From Candidatus Ozemibacter sibiricus (GTDB taxonomy: Bacteria > Muiribacteriota > Ozemobacteria > Ozemobacterales > Ozemobacteraceae), in the NCBI GenBank assembly GCA_003327425.1, contig QOQW01000010.1, forward strand, positions 120,707 to 184,706: 64,000 nucleotides of DNA, written 5' to 3'. How positions within the stretch are numbered: position 1 is the stretch's first letter; the number at the start of each line of letters is the position of its first letter. The position numbers were made by a program, and so were the translations under genes. The notes under the pieces are model-generated. The model saw nothing but the letters and a program-made list of their open reading frames with translations, was not told the origin of the DNA and ran no database searches. Below are positions 36,825 to 44,873 of the stretch, piece after piece.

Positions 36825-39004
36825 GCGGTCCGGCCGCGGGGGCGATGAACCTGGTCTGTGGTCGCGCTGGGCCGCCAGCGCCGACCGGGTCGACCCGCTG
36901 GGATGCGCCAGCCGCCCTGGTTGCGGTGTTGCGCCGGCGACCCGACCGCCCTCCATCCCGCTCCCGGCGGGTAAGCTCCCTTGGCTGGGCCCTCTGGGTG
37001 GCCCTGATGTGGGCGGTCGCGCCAATTCCCTTCCCCCGCCCCGTCGAGGCGGCCCGACCGCTGGGAGCCGGGCCGGCAAGGTTGAGCGATGATCAGCTGC
37101 TTGACCTCATCCAACGGCGCGCGTTCCGCTACTTCCTCGAAGCGGCGAATCTCGAGAACGGGCTCGTGCTCGACCGGGCCGACAACCACCGCCCGGTCGC
37201 TCTCGATTATTCGCCCGCCACCGTGGCCGGATCGGGATTCGGCCTGGCCGCCTGGTGCATCGGCGCCGAACGCGGCTGGATGCCACGCGATGCCGCCCGC
37301 AAACAGGTGCGACGCACCCTCCGCTTCTTCCTCGAGCAGATGCCCCATCAACGAGGGTTCTTCTATCATTTCATCGAGGCGACTTCAGGCCGACGGGTCT
37401 GGAACTGCGAGATCTCGTCGATCGACACCGGATTGTTCCTGGGCGGGGTGATGGCGGCGCGCGGCTGCTTCGCCGGCGACCCCGAGATCGTCGCCCTGGC
37501 CGACCGCCTCCTCGACCGCGTCGACTGGAACTGGATGCGCGGCGGCACCCCCTTCCTGAAGATGGGGTGGAAGCCCGAGACCGGCTTTCTCGAAGCCGCC
37601 TGGGATCACTATTCCGAATCGATCATCATCCAGTTGCTGGCCCTGGGGGCGCGGCGGCATGCCATCCCCGCCACCGCCTGGCACGCGCTGCGCCGAACCT
37701 TCGGGGAATACGGCGGACAGGTGTTCATCGGGTATCCAGCGCTGTTCACCCACCAGTTCTCGCACCTGTTCGTCGATCTGCGGGACCGGGCCGATGCGTT
37801 CGCCGATTACTTCGAGAACTCGCGGCGGGCCACCCTGGCCAATCGGCAGTTCTGCCTCGACCTGCGCCCGGCGTTCCAAACCTTCCACGAAGACCGCTGG
37901 GGGCTGACCGCCTGCATCGGGCCCGACGGCTACATCGCCTACGGCGCTCCGCCGGGCATCGCCGTCGTCGACGGCACCGTGGCTCCCGCCGGGGCCGGGT
38001 GTTCGATCATGTTCACCCCCGACCTGGCGATCCGTTCGCTGCGACACCTGTACGAGGAGTTCGGCCACCGCCTCTGGGGGAGGTACGGGTTCGCCGATTC
38101 GTTCAACCTCGACCGCGCGTTCGTGGCCACCGACTGCTACGCGATCAACCAGGGCCCGCTCCTGCTGGCCATCGAGAACTACCGCTCGGGCAGGATCTGG
38201 CGCTGGGTCATGGCCGATCCCCGCATCCAGCGGGGGCTGACGCGGGCGGGGCTGATCGCGGGCCGGCCGCCGCCCCCGCCGCCCGACCCCGCCACCGTGG
38301 TCAGAACCAATCCTTATCTGCCCTGGGAACGCCCCGAATATCGATCGACACCGGTCAGCCCACGGCAGGTCGTCCACCTGCTGGACCCCGCTGCCCCTGC
38401 CTGGCGCGATCTGCCGGCTCTCACCCTCGATGCGACAAGGCTACGCCATGGCTTCGGCCCGTCGCCGACCTTTCGAGCGGTGATCCAGACGGCTCATACC
38501 CCTAGCCTGCTGCTCGTGCGGTTCGACGTGCATGATCCAGATCCCGAGAACGATCACCCGACCGAGCGTCTGTTCCTGGGCAATTCCCTCGAGTTCTTCC
38601 TCGACACGCAGGGAGACGGGTTCCGCTGGGGCGGGACCGACGATCTGCAGATCATCGTGGCCCCCGGCCCAGCGACGGCGACACGGTCTGGCGGGACGCC
38701 GGGACCGCGGGGCGAATCGCGCCTCCGCCTGTGGGAATGCTTCCACCCTGCTTCGACCACCCGATCTTTGCACCTGACGGGCGAGGCCGATCGCCACGGC
38801 TATCGGGGCGTGCTGACCCTGCCCCGCCGACCGCTCGGCCTGACGGGCCAGCGGATCGGCTTCTGCCCCGCCGCCCGCGATGTCGACGGGCTTCCCAAGC
38901 CTGTTCTGGGCCCAGGGACCACCGTGCAGTGGGGCCGCGAGGCGTCGTATGCCTGGTATTTCGCCGAACCGGGGCCGGTCCTGGGCACGCTGCGGTTGCC
39001 GTAG
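36821..39004 (+). CDS. Glucoamylase-like (COG5368) secreted glycosidase with CBM9-like domain
   Basis: Predicted 727 aa. After a basic, poorly defined N-terminus and a hydrophobic signal (LGWALWVALMWAVAPIPF) the segment from about 90 to 480 matches the COG5368/DUF2329 (alpha/alpha)6 barrel: VWNCEISSIDTGLFLGGVM, GWKPETGFLEAAWDHYSESI, YPALFTHQFSHLFVDLRD and ANRQFCLD. Relatives in GH144/GH162 act on beta-1,2-glucans. The last ~230 residues resemble a CBM9/DOMON-type sandwich (LLVRFDVHDPDPEN, GNSLEFFLDTQGDGF). The start overlaps the previous stop; the true start may be somewhat downstream. Likely degrades an extracellular or periplasmic glucan. Confidence 0.78.
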   Translation: MSGPAAGAMNLVCGRAGPPAPTGSTRWDAPAALVAVLRRRPDRPPSRSRRVSSLGWALWVALMWAVAPIPFPRPVEAARPLGAGPARLSDDQLLDLIQRRAFRYFLEAANLENGLVLDRADNHRPVALDYSPATVAGSGFGLAAWCIGAERGWMPRDAARKQVRRTLRFFLEQMPHQRGFFYHFIEATSGRRVWNCEISSIDTGLFLGGVMAARGCFAGDPEIVALADRLLDRVDWNWMRGGTPFLKMGWKPETGFLEAAWDHYSESIIIQLLALGARRHAIPATAWHALRRTFGEYGGQVFIGYPALFTHQFSHLFVDLRDRADAFADYFENSRRATLANRQFCLDLRPAFQTFHEDRWGLTACIGPDGYIAYGAPPGIAVVDGTVAPAGAGCSIMFTPDLAIRSLRHLYEEFGHRLWGRYGFADSFNLDRAFVATDCYAINQGPLLLAIENYRSGRIWRWVMADPRIQRGLTRAGLIAGRPPPPPPDPATVVRTNPYLPWERPEYRSTPVSPRQVVHLLDPAAPAWRDLPALTLDATRLRHGFGPSPTFRAVIQTAHTPSLLLVRFDVHDPDPENDHPTERLFLGNSLEFFLDTQGDGFRWGGTDDLQIIVAPGPATATRSGGTPGPRGESRLRLWECFHPASTTRSLHLTGEADRHGYRGVLTLPRRPLGLTGQRIGFCPAARDVDGLPKPVLGPGTTVQWGREASYAWYFAEPGPVLGTLRLP

Positions 39005-39024
39005 GCCGCGCGCGCGGCGACCGA

Positions 39025-39843
39025 TCACCGGGCCGGTCGGCCGGCGAGATCGTTCTGCGCTTCGAGGACGCCGGCCGCGAGGGCTTCGACCATGGCCTGC
39101 CGGCCGGCCGCCGTCCGGATGAACGCGGCATCCCTGGGGTTGTTGAGGTAGAGCATCTCGACGGTGATGGTGGGCACTTCGCTCCAGATGCTGCCGATGA
39201 GGGCGCCGCCGTGCCTGGCGCCGACCGTCGTCGAGCGGTCGGTCTTGATGCCGCCGTCGGGGAGGAGGCCGGCGAGGCGGCGGGCCATGCCGCGATGCAC
39301 CGCCAGGGCAGCCTGGCGACTGCCGGCGATCACCGCCGCGGAGGGGCCGGTCTTCCCAGCGTGGGTGCCCTGGGTGTCAGGGTAGTAGATGACGAATCCA
39401 GACTGGCCGGGGGCATGGTCACAGTGAAGACGCAGGGTGAGGTGCGCCCCGACCCGATTGGCGAATTCAGCCCGCTCGCGGTTGGTCATCATCTTCATCT
39501 TCTCCTGGCGATTGACCAGCACGAGGAGGTCGGAGCGGCCGGCCAGATGGGCGGCCAGCGCCTGACCGATCTCCCAGTTGATGTCGACCTCGCGCAGGCC
39601 GTTGGCCTTGGCGCCGGCGCTCACCTCGGAGGGATGACCTGGGTCGATCACCAGGATGAACCGGCCCTGGGGCTGGCTTGAAGCCGGGCCAGGGGGCTGA
39701 GGCGAGATGTGCCCCTGGCCGGCGACAGGCGCCTGGGAGGGAGGGGCCGCCACGGCCGCCCCCGTTCCCATCGTCGCCATCACTCCGGCCACCAGCACGC
39801 CGACCACCAGCACGCCGACCACCAGCCTTTCGTTCCCGATCAT
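39025..39843 (-). CDS. N-acetylmuramoyl-L-alanine amidase (Amidase_3)
   Basis: Predicted 272 aa. Cleaves the amide between muramic acid and the stem peptide in the periplasm. Signal segment VVGVLVVGVLVAGVMATMG and a Pro/Gln-rich spacer precede the zinc amidase domain: IDPGHP (first His), GLREVDINWEIGQAL (Glu), TLRLHCDHA (second His) and TITVEMLYLNNPRDA (catalytic Glu). VLVNRQEKMKMMTNRERAEF corresponds to the R-x-D..R...AN region. No AMIN or LysM targeting domain. Divergent from the Gln-rich protein at 40164. Confidence 0.9.
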   Translation of the reverse strand: MIGNERLVVGVLVVGVLVAGVMATMGTGAAVAAPPSQAPVAGQGHISPQPPGPASSQPQGRFILVIDPGHPSEVSAGAKANGLREVDINWEIGQALAAHLAGRSDLLVLVNRQEKMKMMTNRERAEFANRVGAHLTLRLHCDHAPGQSGFVIYYPDTQGTHAGKTGPSAAVIAGSRQAALAVHRGMARRLAGLLPDGGIKTDRSTTVGARHGGALIGSIWSEVPTITVEMLYLNNPRDAAFIRTAAGRQAMVEALAAGVLEAQNDLAGRPAR

Positions 39844-39906
39844 TGCCGCCCTCCTTCTCGGGCCGAACCGTCACGCCCCAGTTTCTGGCAAGCCGGAATG
39901 GTTGAT

Positions 39907-39915
39907 ATGGTACCA
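39907..39915 (-). promoter_or_regulatory. Extended -10 promoter of the amidase gene (TGG-TACCAT)
   Basis: Minus strand TGG followed by TACCAT (39907-39912), giving a leader of about 55 nt. No strong -35. Confidence 0.45.
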
Positions 39916-39997
39916 CCCCTCGGCGTTCTTTACACCTGGGCCACCGCCCGGTCAGGACAGCATTCAGATGCCGTTGGAGCATCTCTTTCTGACCACG

Positions 39998-40080
39998 CCA
40001 GGAGCCACAGGCCCCTGGCCCCCTTGTCGCGGCCTGTCGCGCGCGCGGCGTTCGGCAGGCGGAACCAACAGGTTCCCTGC
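39998..40080. repeat. Two hairpins in the divergent intergenic region
   Basis: CCAGGAGCC-ACA-GGCCCCTGG (39998-40018) is a one-mismatch relative of the hairpin at 19325. At 40055-40080 GCAG-GC-GGAACC-AACA-GGTTCC-CTGC folds with a 2-nt bulge. They sit between the amidase and Gln-rich gene promoters; no gene in the remainder of 39916-40103. Confidence 0.4.
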
Positions 40081-40103
40081 GGCGAGCGCGCCGACCAAAA
40101 ATC

Positions 40104-40112
40104 TGGTAGACT
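40104..40112 (+). promoter_or_regulatory. Extended -10 promoter (TGG-TAGACT)
   Basis: TGG directly before TAGACT (40107-40112), leader about 45 nt. No -35 at standard spacing. Confidence 0.5.
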
Positions 40113-40163
40113 GATGCCTGATGGGCCATTCCCGACCCAGATCCATTTTCGCAGGAGGTCGAC

Positions 40164-41363
40164 ATGAGGACATTCGGCACACTGGTAGTCTCCTTGTTCA
40201 TCGGCGGGGCGGTGTTGAGCCCGACCGGAGCTCAGGCCGGGAAACCCACGCACCAGCAGAAGAAACCCGGAGTCCTGGCCAAGATCGGCCACGGCATCCA
40301 GAACATCGGCGACAAGATCCAGAACGGCGTCATGGACGCCGGCGTCAGTCTCAAGCAGAAGATCACCGGCAAGAAGACCCGCGTCTGGGTCTGCGGGCAC
40401 CGCAACAAGAAAGGCCAGCACGTTAAAGGCCACTGGCGAACCCTCAAGAAAGCCACCGGCGGCAAGGGAGACCAGACCGGACAGACCGGACAAACCGACC
40501 AGAACCCCGGCCAAGGGCAGAATCCTGGTCAAGGTCAAGCCGGGCAGACCCCTGGCCAAGGGTCTTCTGGCGGCGACACGCCAGCCCCCGTCCCGCCTGA
40601 GGGCGAGCCCCCCGCCGACGAGCAGCCGGGCGATGAATCCCCGGCCAGCGAGCCGCCTGCCGCCGCTCCCAGCACCCCCGAGCTTCCTCCAGCCGACGTT
40701 CCGACCGATGAGGCGCCTGCCTCCTCCCAGTCGAGCCAGTCGGGGCAGGCCGGCAAACCGGGGAAAGCCGGGCAAGCTCACCAATCGGCCCACCAGACCG
40801 GACAGAGCGGCAAAGCCCATCAGGCCAGGCAGGCCGGACAGGCTCATCAACAGGCCGGACAGAGCGGCAAGTCGCACCAGACCGGACAAGTCGGCCAGGC
40901 TCATCAGCAGGCCCATCAGAGCGGGCAAAGCGGGCAGAGCGATCAGAGCGATGACGCCATCGCTCCCAAGACGCTGGGCCAGTATATGCAGTCCCTGGCC
41001 GAGATGACCGACGACCTCGATGCCCTCCGCGAGCAGGCCGTGCAGGCGAAAGCGCCCAAGGGCCAGAAGTCCCTGGCGCAGTCCCAGCAGTATGACGAGG
41101 ACTACGCCGCCCTCGCCGAAGAGCGGGAAGCCGAGGTCAAAGCGCTGGTCAAAGCCATCACCAACGACCTCGACAGCCGCAAAGGCCAGGCCGGGCCTCT
41201 GTATTCCGCCTATCTGCGCAACCTGAAGGCCATGGACAAAGAAGACCGCGAGTCGCTCAAAGATGTCACCGAGCAGATCCGCACCTTCGCGAAGCAGCGC
41301 GCCAGCACCGGCGGCAAGGGCAACGCCTTCCCCGACCGGGTGAAGGAGCTGGCCCGCTACTGA
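40164..41363 (+). CDS. Secreted Gln/His/Gly-rich repeat protein
   Basis: Predicted 399 aa. Signal peptide LVVSLFIGGAVLSPTGAQAG, a basic region (about 30-90) with a Cys in VWVCGHRNKKGQHVKGHW, then a long low-complexity region. Residues about 95-130 are TGQTGQT/NPGQGQ repeats, about 135-190 Pro/Glu-rich, and about 190-270 a tandem of units like GQSGKAHQ and GQAHQQA with regularly spaced histidines. The last ~130 residues form a charged helical, probably coiled-coil domain (LAEEREAEVKALVKAITNDL). No family recognised; the His-rich tract could bind metal and the protein could be surface or matrix associated. GGAGG 5 nt before ATG; followed by a strong terminator. Confidence 0.72.
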   Translation: MRTFGTLVVSLFIGGAVLSPTGAQAGKPTHQQKKPGVLAKIGHGIQNIGDKIQNGVMDAGVSLKQKITGKKTRVWVCGHRNKKGQHVKGHWRTLKKATGGKGDQTGQTGQTDQNPGQGQNPGQGQAGQTPGQGSSGGDTPAPVPPEGEPPADEQPGDESPASEPPAAAPSTPELPPADVPTDEAPASSQSSQSGQAGKPGKAGQAHQSAHQTGQSGKAHQARQAGQAHQQAGQSGKSHQTGQVGQAHQQAHQSGQSGQSDQSDDAIAPKTLGQYMQSLAEMTDDLDALREQAVQAKAPKGQKSLAQSQQYDEDYAALAEEREAEVKALVKAITNDLDSRKGQAGPLYSAYLRNLKAMDKEDRESLKDVTEQIRTFAKQRASTGGKGNAFPDRVKELARY

Positions 41364-41383
41364 TCGCACGCCAGCGTTTTTCG

Positions 41384-41412
41384 AAAGCCCCGCTTTTCTG
41401 GCGGGGCTTTTT
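41384..41412 (+). terminator. Rho-independent terminator
   Basis: AAAGCCCCGC (41384-41393), 7-nt loop, GCGGGGCTTT (41401-41410) followed by TT: a perfect 10-bp stem with A-tract and U-tract, 21 nt after the stop at 41363. It could also end the minus-strand operon whose last stop is at 41496. Confidence 0.9.
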
Positions 41413-41495
41413 CCATCGTACTTCCCTTCTGCGGTGAATGTCGGCTATGGACGGCGCCACCTCCTTGGGTCCGCTCCCCGGCGGGACCGTTCTTC

Positions 41496-42269
41496 TCAAT
41501 CGCCGGTGACGTTACCGGTCCCAATACGACGCCTTTGTTCTTGGCGAATGATCCGGCCATCCTCGAGGGTGATGATACGATCGGCCTGCTCGGCCAGATG
41601 GAAATTGTGTGTGGTGACCACGACGGCCAGCCCGTCCCGATCGATCAAGCGCCGGAACAGAGCGAATAAGGCTTCCCCGTTGGCCCGGTCGAGGTTGCCG
41701 GTCGGTTCGTCGGCGATCAGGATGGCCGGCCGGGTGATCAGGGCACGCGCCACCGCGACCCGTTGCATCTGTCCGCCCGACAGCTCGCGCGGCAGATGCG
41801 CCGCCCGTTGTTCGAGACCGACCGTCCGCAGTACCTCGAGAGTATGAGCCCGATCGATGGACTGTCGGAGAAAGAGCTGCGGCAGTTCGACATTTTCGGC
41901 CACCGTCAAGGCAGGCAGCAGATGGAATTTCTGGAAGACGAAGCCGATCCGGCCACGCCGCACTTCGGTCAGAGCCTCCTCCCCCAGATCGGTGACACCC
42001 CGACCGGCGACCGTCAAGGTGCCGGCGTCAGGGGCATCCAGACAGCTCAGCAGGTTGATCAGGGTCGTTTTCCCAGACCCCGATGGGCCCACGATGGCAA
42101 CCATCTCGCCTGACCAGACATCCAGATCGACCCCGTCGAGAGCCCGCACCATCTCGCTGCCTCGTCGATAATGGCGAACCAGACCGCGAGCCATGATGAC
42201 AGGCGACCGGCCAGGGCTGGCTGGCCCCTGATCACTGACTTCCATCGGGACAAGGGACTGGCTGGTCAT
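41496..42269 (-). CDS. ABC transporter ATP-binding protein (LolD/MacB type)
   Basis: Predicted 257 aa. Walker A GPSGSGKTTLINLLSCLDAP, Q-loop FVFQKFHLLPALTV, signature LSGGQMQRVAVARAL, Walker B ILIADEPTGNLD and switch His VVTTHNFHLAEQ. This subgroup pairs with FtsX-like permeases in lipoprotein release, macrolide or heavy-metal/heme-type export. ATG at 42269 is 17 nt after the permease stop; an in-frame ATG further in (MARGLVRHY) is possible. Last gene of the five-gene operon. Confidence 0.92.
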   Translation of the reverse strand: MTSQSLVPMEVSDQGPASPGRSPVIMARGLVRHYRRGSEMVRALDGVDLDVWSGEMVAIVGPSGSGKTTLINLLSCLDAPDAGTLTVAGRGVTDLGEEALTEVRRGRIGFVFQKFHLLPALTVAENVELPQLFLRQSIDRAHTLEVLRTVGLEQRAAHLPRELSGGQMQRVAVARALITRPAILIADEPTGNLDRANGEALFALFRRLIDRDGLAVVVTTHNFHLAEQADRIITLEDGRIIRQEQRRRIGTGNVTGD

Positions 42270-42286
42270 ACAAGCGTCCCCGTCAT

Positions 42287-43531
42287 TCACTCGCCTTCGC
42301 GAATGGCTTCGATCGGGCGCAGGGAAGCCGCTCGCCATGCAGGATACACACCGGCGAACACTCCCAGGCCGGCCGCCCCCACCATGGCCCCCCCCAGGAT
42401 GCTTGGTGTGATGACAACGATCGAGCCATGAACGCCGACATCGATCAGCAGCCGCAGCGCGGCTTCCACTCCTCGCGCCCCGAGCACCGCCCCCACGCAC
42501 CCGAGAAGACCGCCTCCCAGACAGATGGCCAGGGTCTCGAGCCAAATGATCTGGAAGATATCGCTGCGTGTGGCGCCGATCGCCTTCATGATGCCGATCT
42601 CGCCGGTGCGTTCGACGACGCTCATCAGAATGGTGTTGACGACCCCGATGACAGCGACGATGATGGCGACTATCGCAACCGCGGCGATCATGGTCTGCGC
42701 CGTCTCGACCAGACTGACCAGGGTGGTCTTGACCTGCTGCAAGCTCACCACTTGCACTTCGGGCAGCCTGGCCCACCGCTTTTCGAACTCGCGCAAACGC
42801 ACCCCCGAGAACTCTTTCAGCTTGATCCCGACGATGGTCAGCTCATCGGGGCGATTGAAGAGCCGCCGGGCCGTGGAAAGAGGGAGGAAGACGGTGCCAT
42901 CGTCCTGGGTGCCGGTCCGTTCGAGAATCCCTACGACCTTCATTTCATGGGTCTGCGGTTCGATCTGACCATGAGGGATGACGGTGACGTAGAAAGTGTC
43001 GCCGACCTTGCGTTGCTCATATTCGGCCACCTCGAATCCCATCACCACTTCGTGGGCGGCATCGGGGGCGAACCACCTTCCTCCCTGTCGACCAGGGCCG
43101 TCAGCAAAGGCGAGCCACGGTTTCATGGCCACGAAGCTGGCTTGATCGATGCCGCTCAAGATGACGAAAGCGCCCGCCTCGTCGTCGCGGATGCCGCTTC
43201 CTTCTTTCTGGGCCAGACCGATGAAGATGGGAGTGATCGCTGCCAGCTCGGGATCGGCCTTGACCTCATCGTACGTAGAACTCGGCAGATAGAGCAAGCC
43301 GGTGCCGCCTTTCAGCATCATGGTCGCCGCCTCGTAGGGGCAACCCTTGGCCATCAGCATGACCTGGAACCCCAATTTATCGATGCTGGTATGGATGGAT
43401 TGCCGGTAGCCGAGATTGAAGCCGATCAAGCTGACAGCCACGGCGACGGCCAGACCGATGGCGGTGACGGTCAAGGCGGTGCGCAGCGGTCGATGTGCCA
43501 GATTACGCAGGGCGAGACGAACATATCCCAT
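42287..43531 (-). CDS. FtsX/MacB-type ABC transporter permease
   Basis: Predicted 414 aa. One N-terminal membrane helix (LTVTAIGLAVAVAVSLIGFN), a ~220-residue periplasmic MacB_PCD-like domain (VMGFEVAEYEQRKVGDTFYV, FLPLSTARRLFNRPDELTIV), then three C-terminal helices with the conserved VVERTGEIGIMKAIGATRSD and the terminal PAWRAASLRPIEAIREGE. This is a type VII (MacB/Lol) mechanotransmission permease; with the ATPase it forms a dimeric transporter. It follows the OB-fold-like gene by 26 nt. Confidence 0.9.
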   Translation of the reverse strand: MGYVRLALRNLAHRPLRTALTVTAIGLAVAVAVSLIGFNLGYRQSIHTSIDKLGFQVMLMAKGCPYEAATMMLKGGTGLLYLPSSTYDEVKADPELAAITPIFIGLAQKEGSGIRDDEAGAFVILSGIDQASFVAMKPWLAFADGPGRQGGRWFAPDAAHEVVMGFEVAEYEQRKVGDTFYVTVIPHGQIEPQTHEMKVVGILERTGTQDDGTVFLPLSTARRLFNRPDELTIVGIKLKEFSGVRLREFEKRWARLPEVQVVSLQQVKTTLVSLVETAQTMIAAVAIVAIIVAVIGVVNTILMSVVERTGEIGIMKAIGATRSDIFQIIWLETLAICLGGGLLGCVGAVLGARGVEAALRLLIDVGVHGSIVVITPSILGGAMVGAAGLGVFAGVYPAWRAASLRPIEAIREGE

Positions 43532-43557
43532 GGTCGATGCTCCAGGATCGATTCGCC

Positions 43558-43935
43558 TTACTTGAAGCGAACGCTGTTGCCTACCAGCTCGAGATCATGT
43601 CCGTGCTGCAGGAGGCGGCCTTCGACTTCGGCCAGGCCACCAACGTGCTGAGGAAACTTGAGGCCAAGGTGACCCAGTTCGACACGAAGTTGCCGTCCCT
43701 GCCCATCTTCCAGGTAGAACCAGCATCCCGCACTCGGACATTGCCGAATGATCCGGCCCTCGGTGCGCAGGTCGCCCGCCAGATACGCGGCAGGGCTGGC
43801 CAATACCGTAGCCAACGGCGTGACTACGGACATTCGGAACGGTTGTCCGTGAACAGTGGGGCGATACAAGACGACGAAGGCGGCGATGGCACCGCTCAGA
43901 AGTACAATCCCGCACAGGACGAAGATCTTGCGCAT
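43558..43935 (-). CDS. Anchored small OB-fold-like protein with Cys pair
   Basis: Predicted 125 aa. An N-terminal signal/anchor (FVLCGIVLLSGAIAAFVVLY) is followed by a compact beta domain: LRTEGRIIRQCPSAGCWFYL, GQGRQLRVEL, VGGLAEVEGRLLQHGHDL. The EGxIxxxC-x4-CW pattern resembles DUF4920-like OB folds, where the cysteines may bind metal or be redox-active. GGAGG is 5 nt before the ATG, chosen over a start 4 codons upstream. Part of the barrel/FMN-like/ABC operon. Confidence 0.68.
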   Translation of the reverse strand: MRKIFVLCGIVLLSGAIAAFVVLYRPTVHGQPFRMSVVTPLATVLASPAAYLAGDLRTEGRIIRQCPSAGCWFYLEDGQGRQLRVELGHLGLKFPQHVGGLAEVEGRLLQHGHDLELVGNSVRFK

Positions 43936-43960
43936 GGTTTCCTCCACCAGGCTCGCGGAT

Positions 43961-44863
43961 TCAGCGGTCGGAGCGCTTCCCGGCGAGCAGATCGCGCGTT
44001 CGCTGATAGAACGGCTCGAATCGCCGATCGTAGACGAACAGATCGAGCAGGATCAGGTTCTTGCGAACCCCCCGCAGGGTAGCCTTGAAATCGAAGATCT
44101 GATCGGGCTCTTTCCCCGGCGCTTGAATGCCTGCCACACGGTCGGCCGGATTGGTCGGATCGGCCACCGAGAAATAGTCGTGTTTATAGAAATCAGCTAG
44201 CGTGAGACCCTTGAACCTGGCACGAAAGTCCTTGTCACGCAAGGCCCGCGCGGCACGGCTCTCCAAACGCTGGAAGAAGAAATCACGAATCTGGCCGGTG
44301 GTTGGGTCCATCGACAGGAAGACCTGGATGACTCCACCCTTGCCCGGCACATTGACCCCGTGCACGATCCCGATGAGCTGATCGCCCTTGAACACTGAAT
44401 AGATGGTATAGGGAGTGTCATAGGATTCGTACACCGGATCAAGATCGCTGCCCAAGCGCTCTTTCAGACCCGCATACAGCTTCTTGCCTTCGGGGAGGAG
44501 GCGGAACTCACGAATCTCTTCTTTAAAGCTGGTCACTTCGGGATAGAGGAATTTCAAATCTTGGGCCGGGTTGTTGAGCGTACAGCCGATGGCCCCGCAA
44601 GCCTTGGTCGGCCACGAAGCGACGATCAGGCTGAGCAACATCCAGGGGAACAAACGGGCCAGCCAGGCCAAACGTCGCCCACACGGGCTAAATGCACCGC
44701 GCAGGCCGGCTCCAGATGGGTGAAGAACCTCAAACGACGCCTCCACGGCCCGTCGTCTTTCTTTCCTCCGATGGCTCATCGGTCGAGCGAGCCAACGGTT
44801 TGCCAGGCCTCGACCTTGAAGGTAACCGGTCGTCCTGTTCACGTCGGCCAGTCCGATCATCAT
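43961..44863 (-). CDS. FMN-binding-like (NosR/RnfG-type) periplasmic protein
   Basis: Predicted 300 aa. A long basic leader precedes a membrane segment (LARLFPWMLLSLIVASWP, about 68-85), then GCTLNNPAQDLKFLYPEVTS and a region TIYSVFKGDQLIGIVHGVN, VIQVFLSMDPTTGQIRDFFF, FKGLTLADFYKHDYF. The 'YxVFKGDxLIGIVHGVN ... VFLSMDPTTGxI' pattern resembles FMN_bind domains of NosR/RnfG/ApbE-substrate proteins, but the covalent-FMN S(T)GAT motif is not evident, so FMN binding is uncertain. AGGAGG is 6 nt before the ATG. It follows the outer-membrane protein gene by 10 nt. Confidence 0.6.
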   Translation of the reverse strand: MMIGLADVNRTTGYLQGRGLANRWLARPMSHRRKERRRAVEASFEVLHPSGAGLRGAFSPCGRRLAWLARLFPWMLLSLIVASWPTKACGAIGCTLNNPAQDLKFLYPEVTSFKEEIREFRLLPEGKKLYAGLKERLGSDLDPVYESYDTPYTIYSVFKGDQLIGIVHGVNVPGKGGVIQVFLSMDPTTGQIRDFFFQRLESRAARALRDKDFRARFKGLTLADFYKHDYFSVADPTNPADRVAGIQAPGKEPDQIFDFKATLRGVRKNLILLDLFVYDRRFEPFYQRTRDLLAGKRSDR

Positions 44864-44873
44864 GTCTTTCCTC

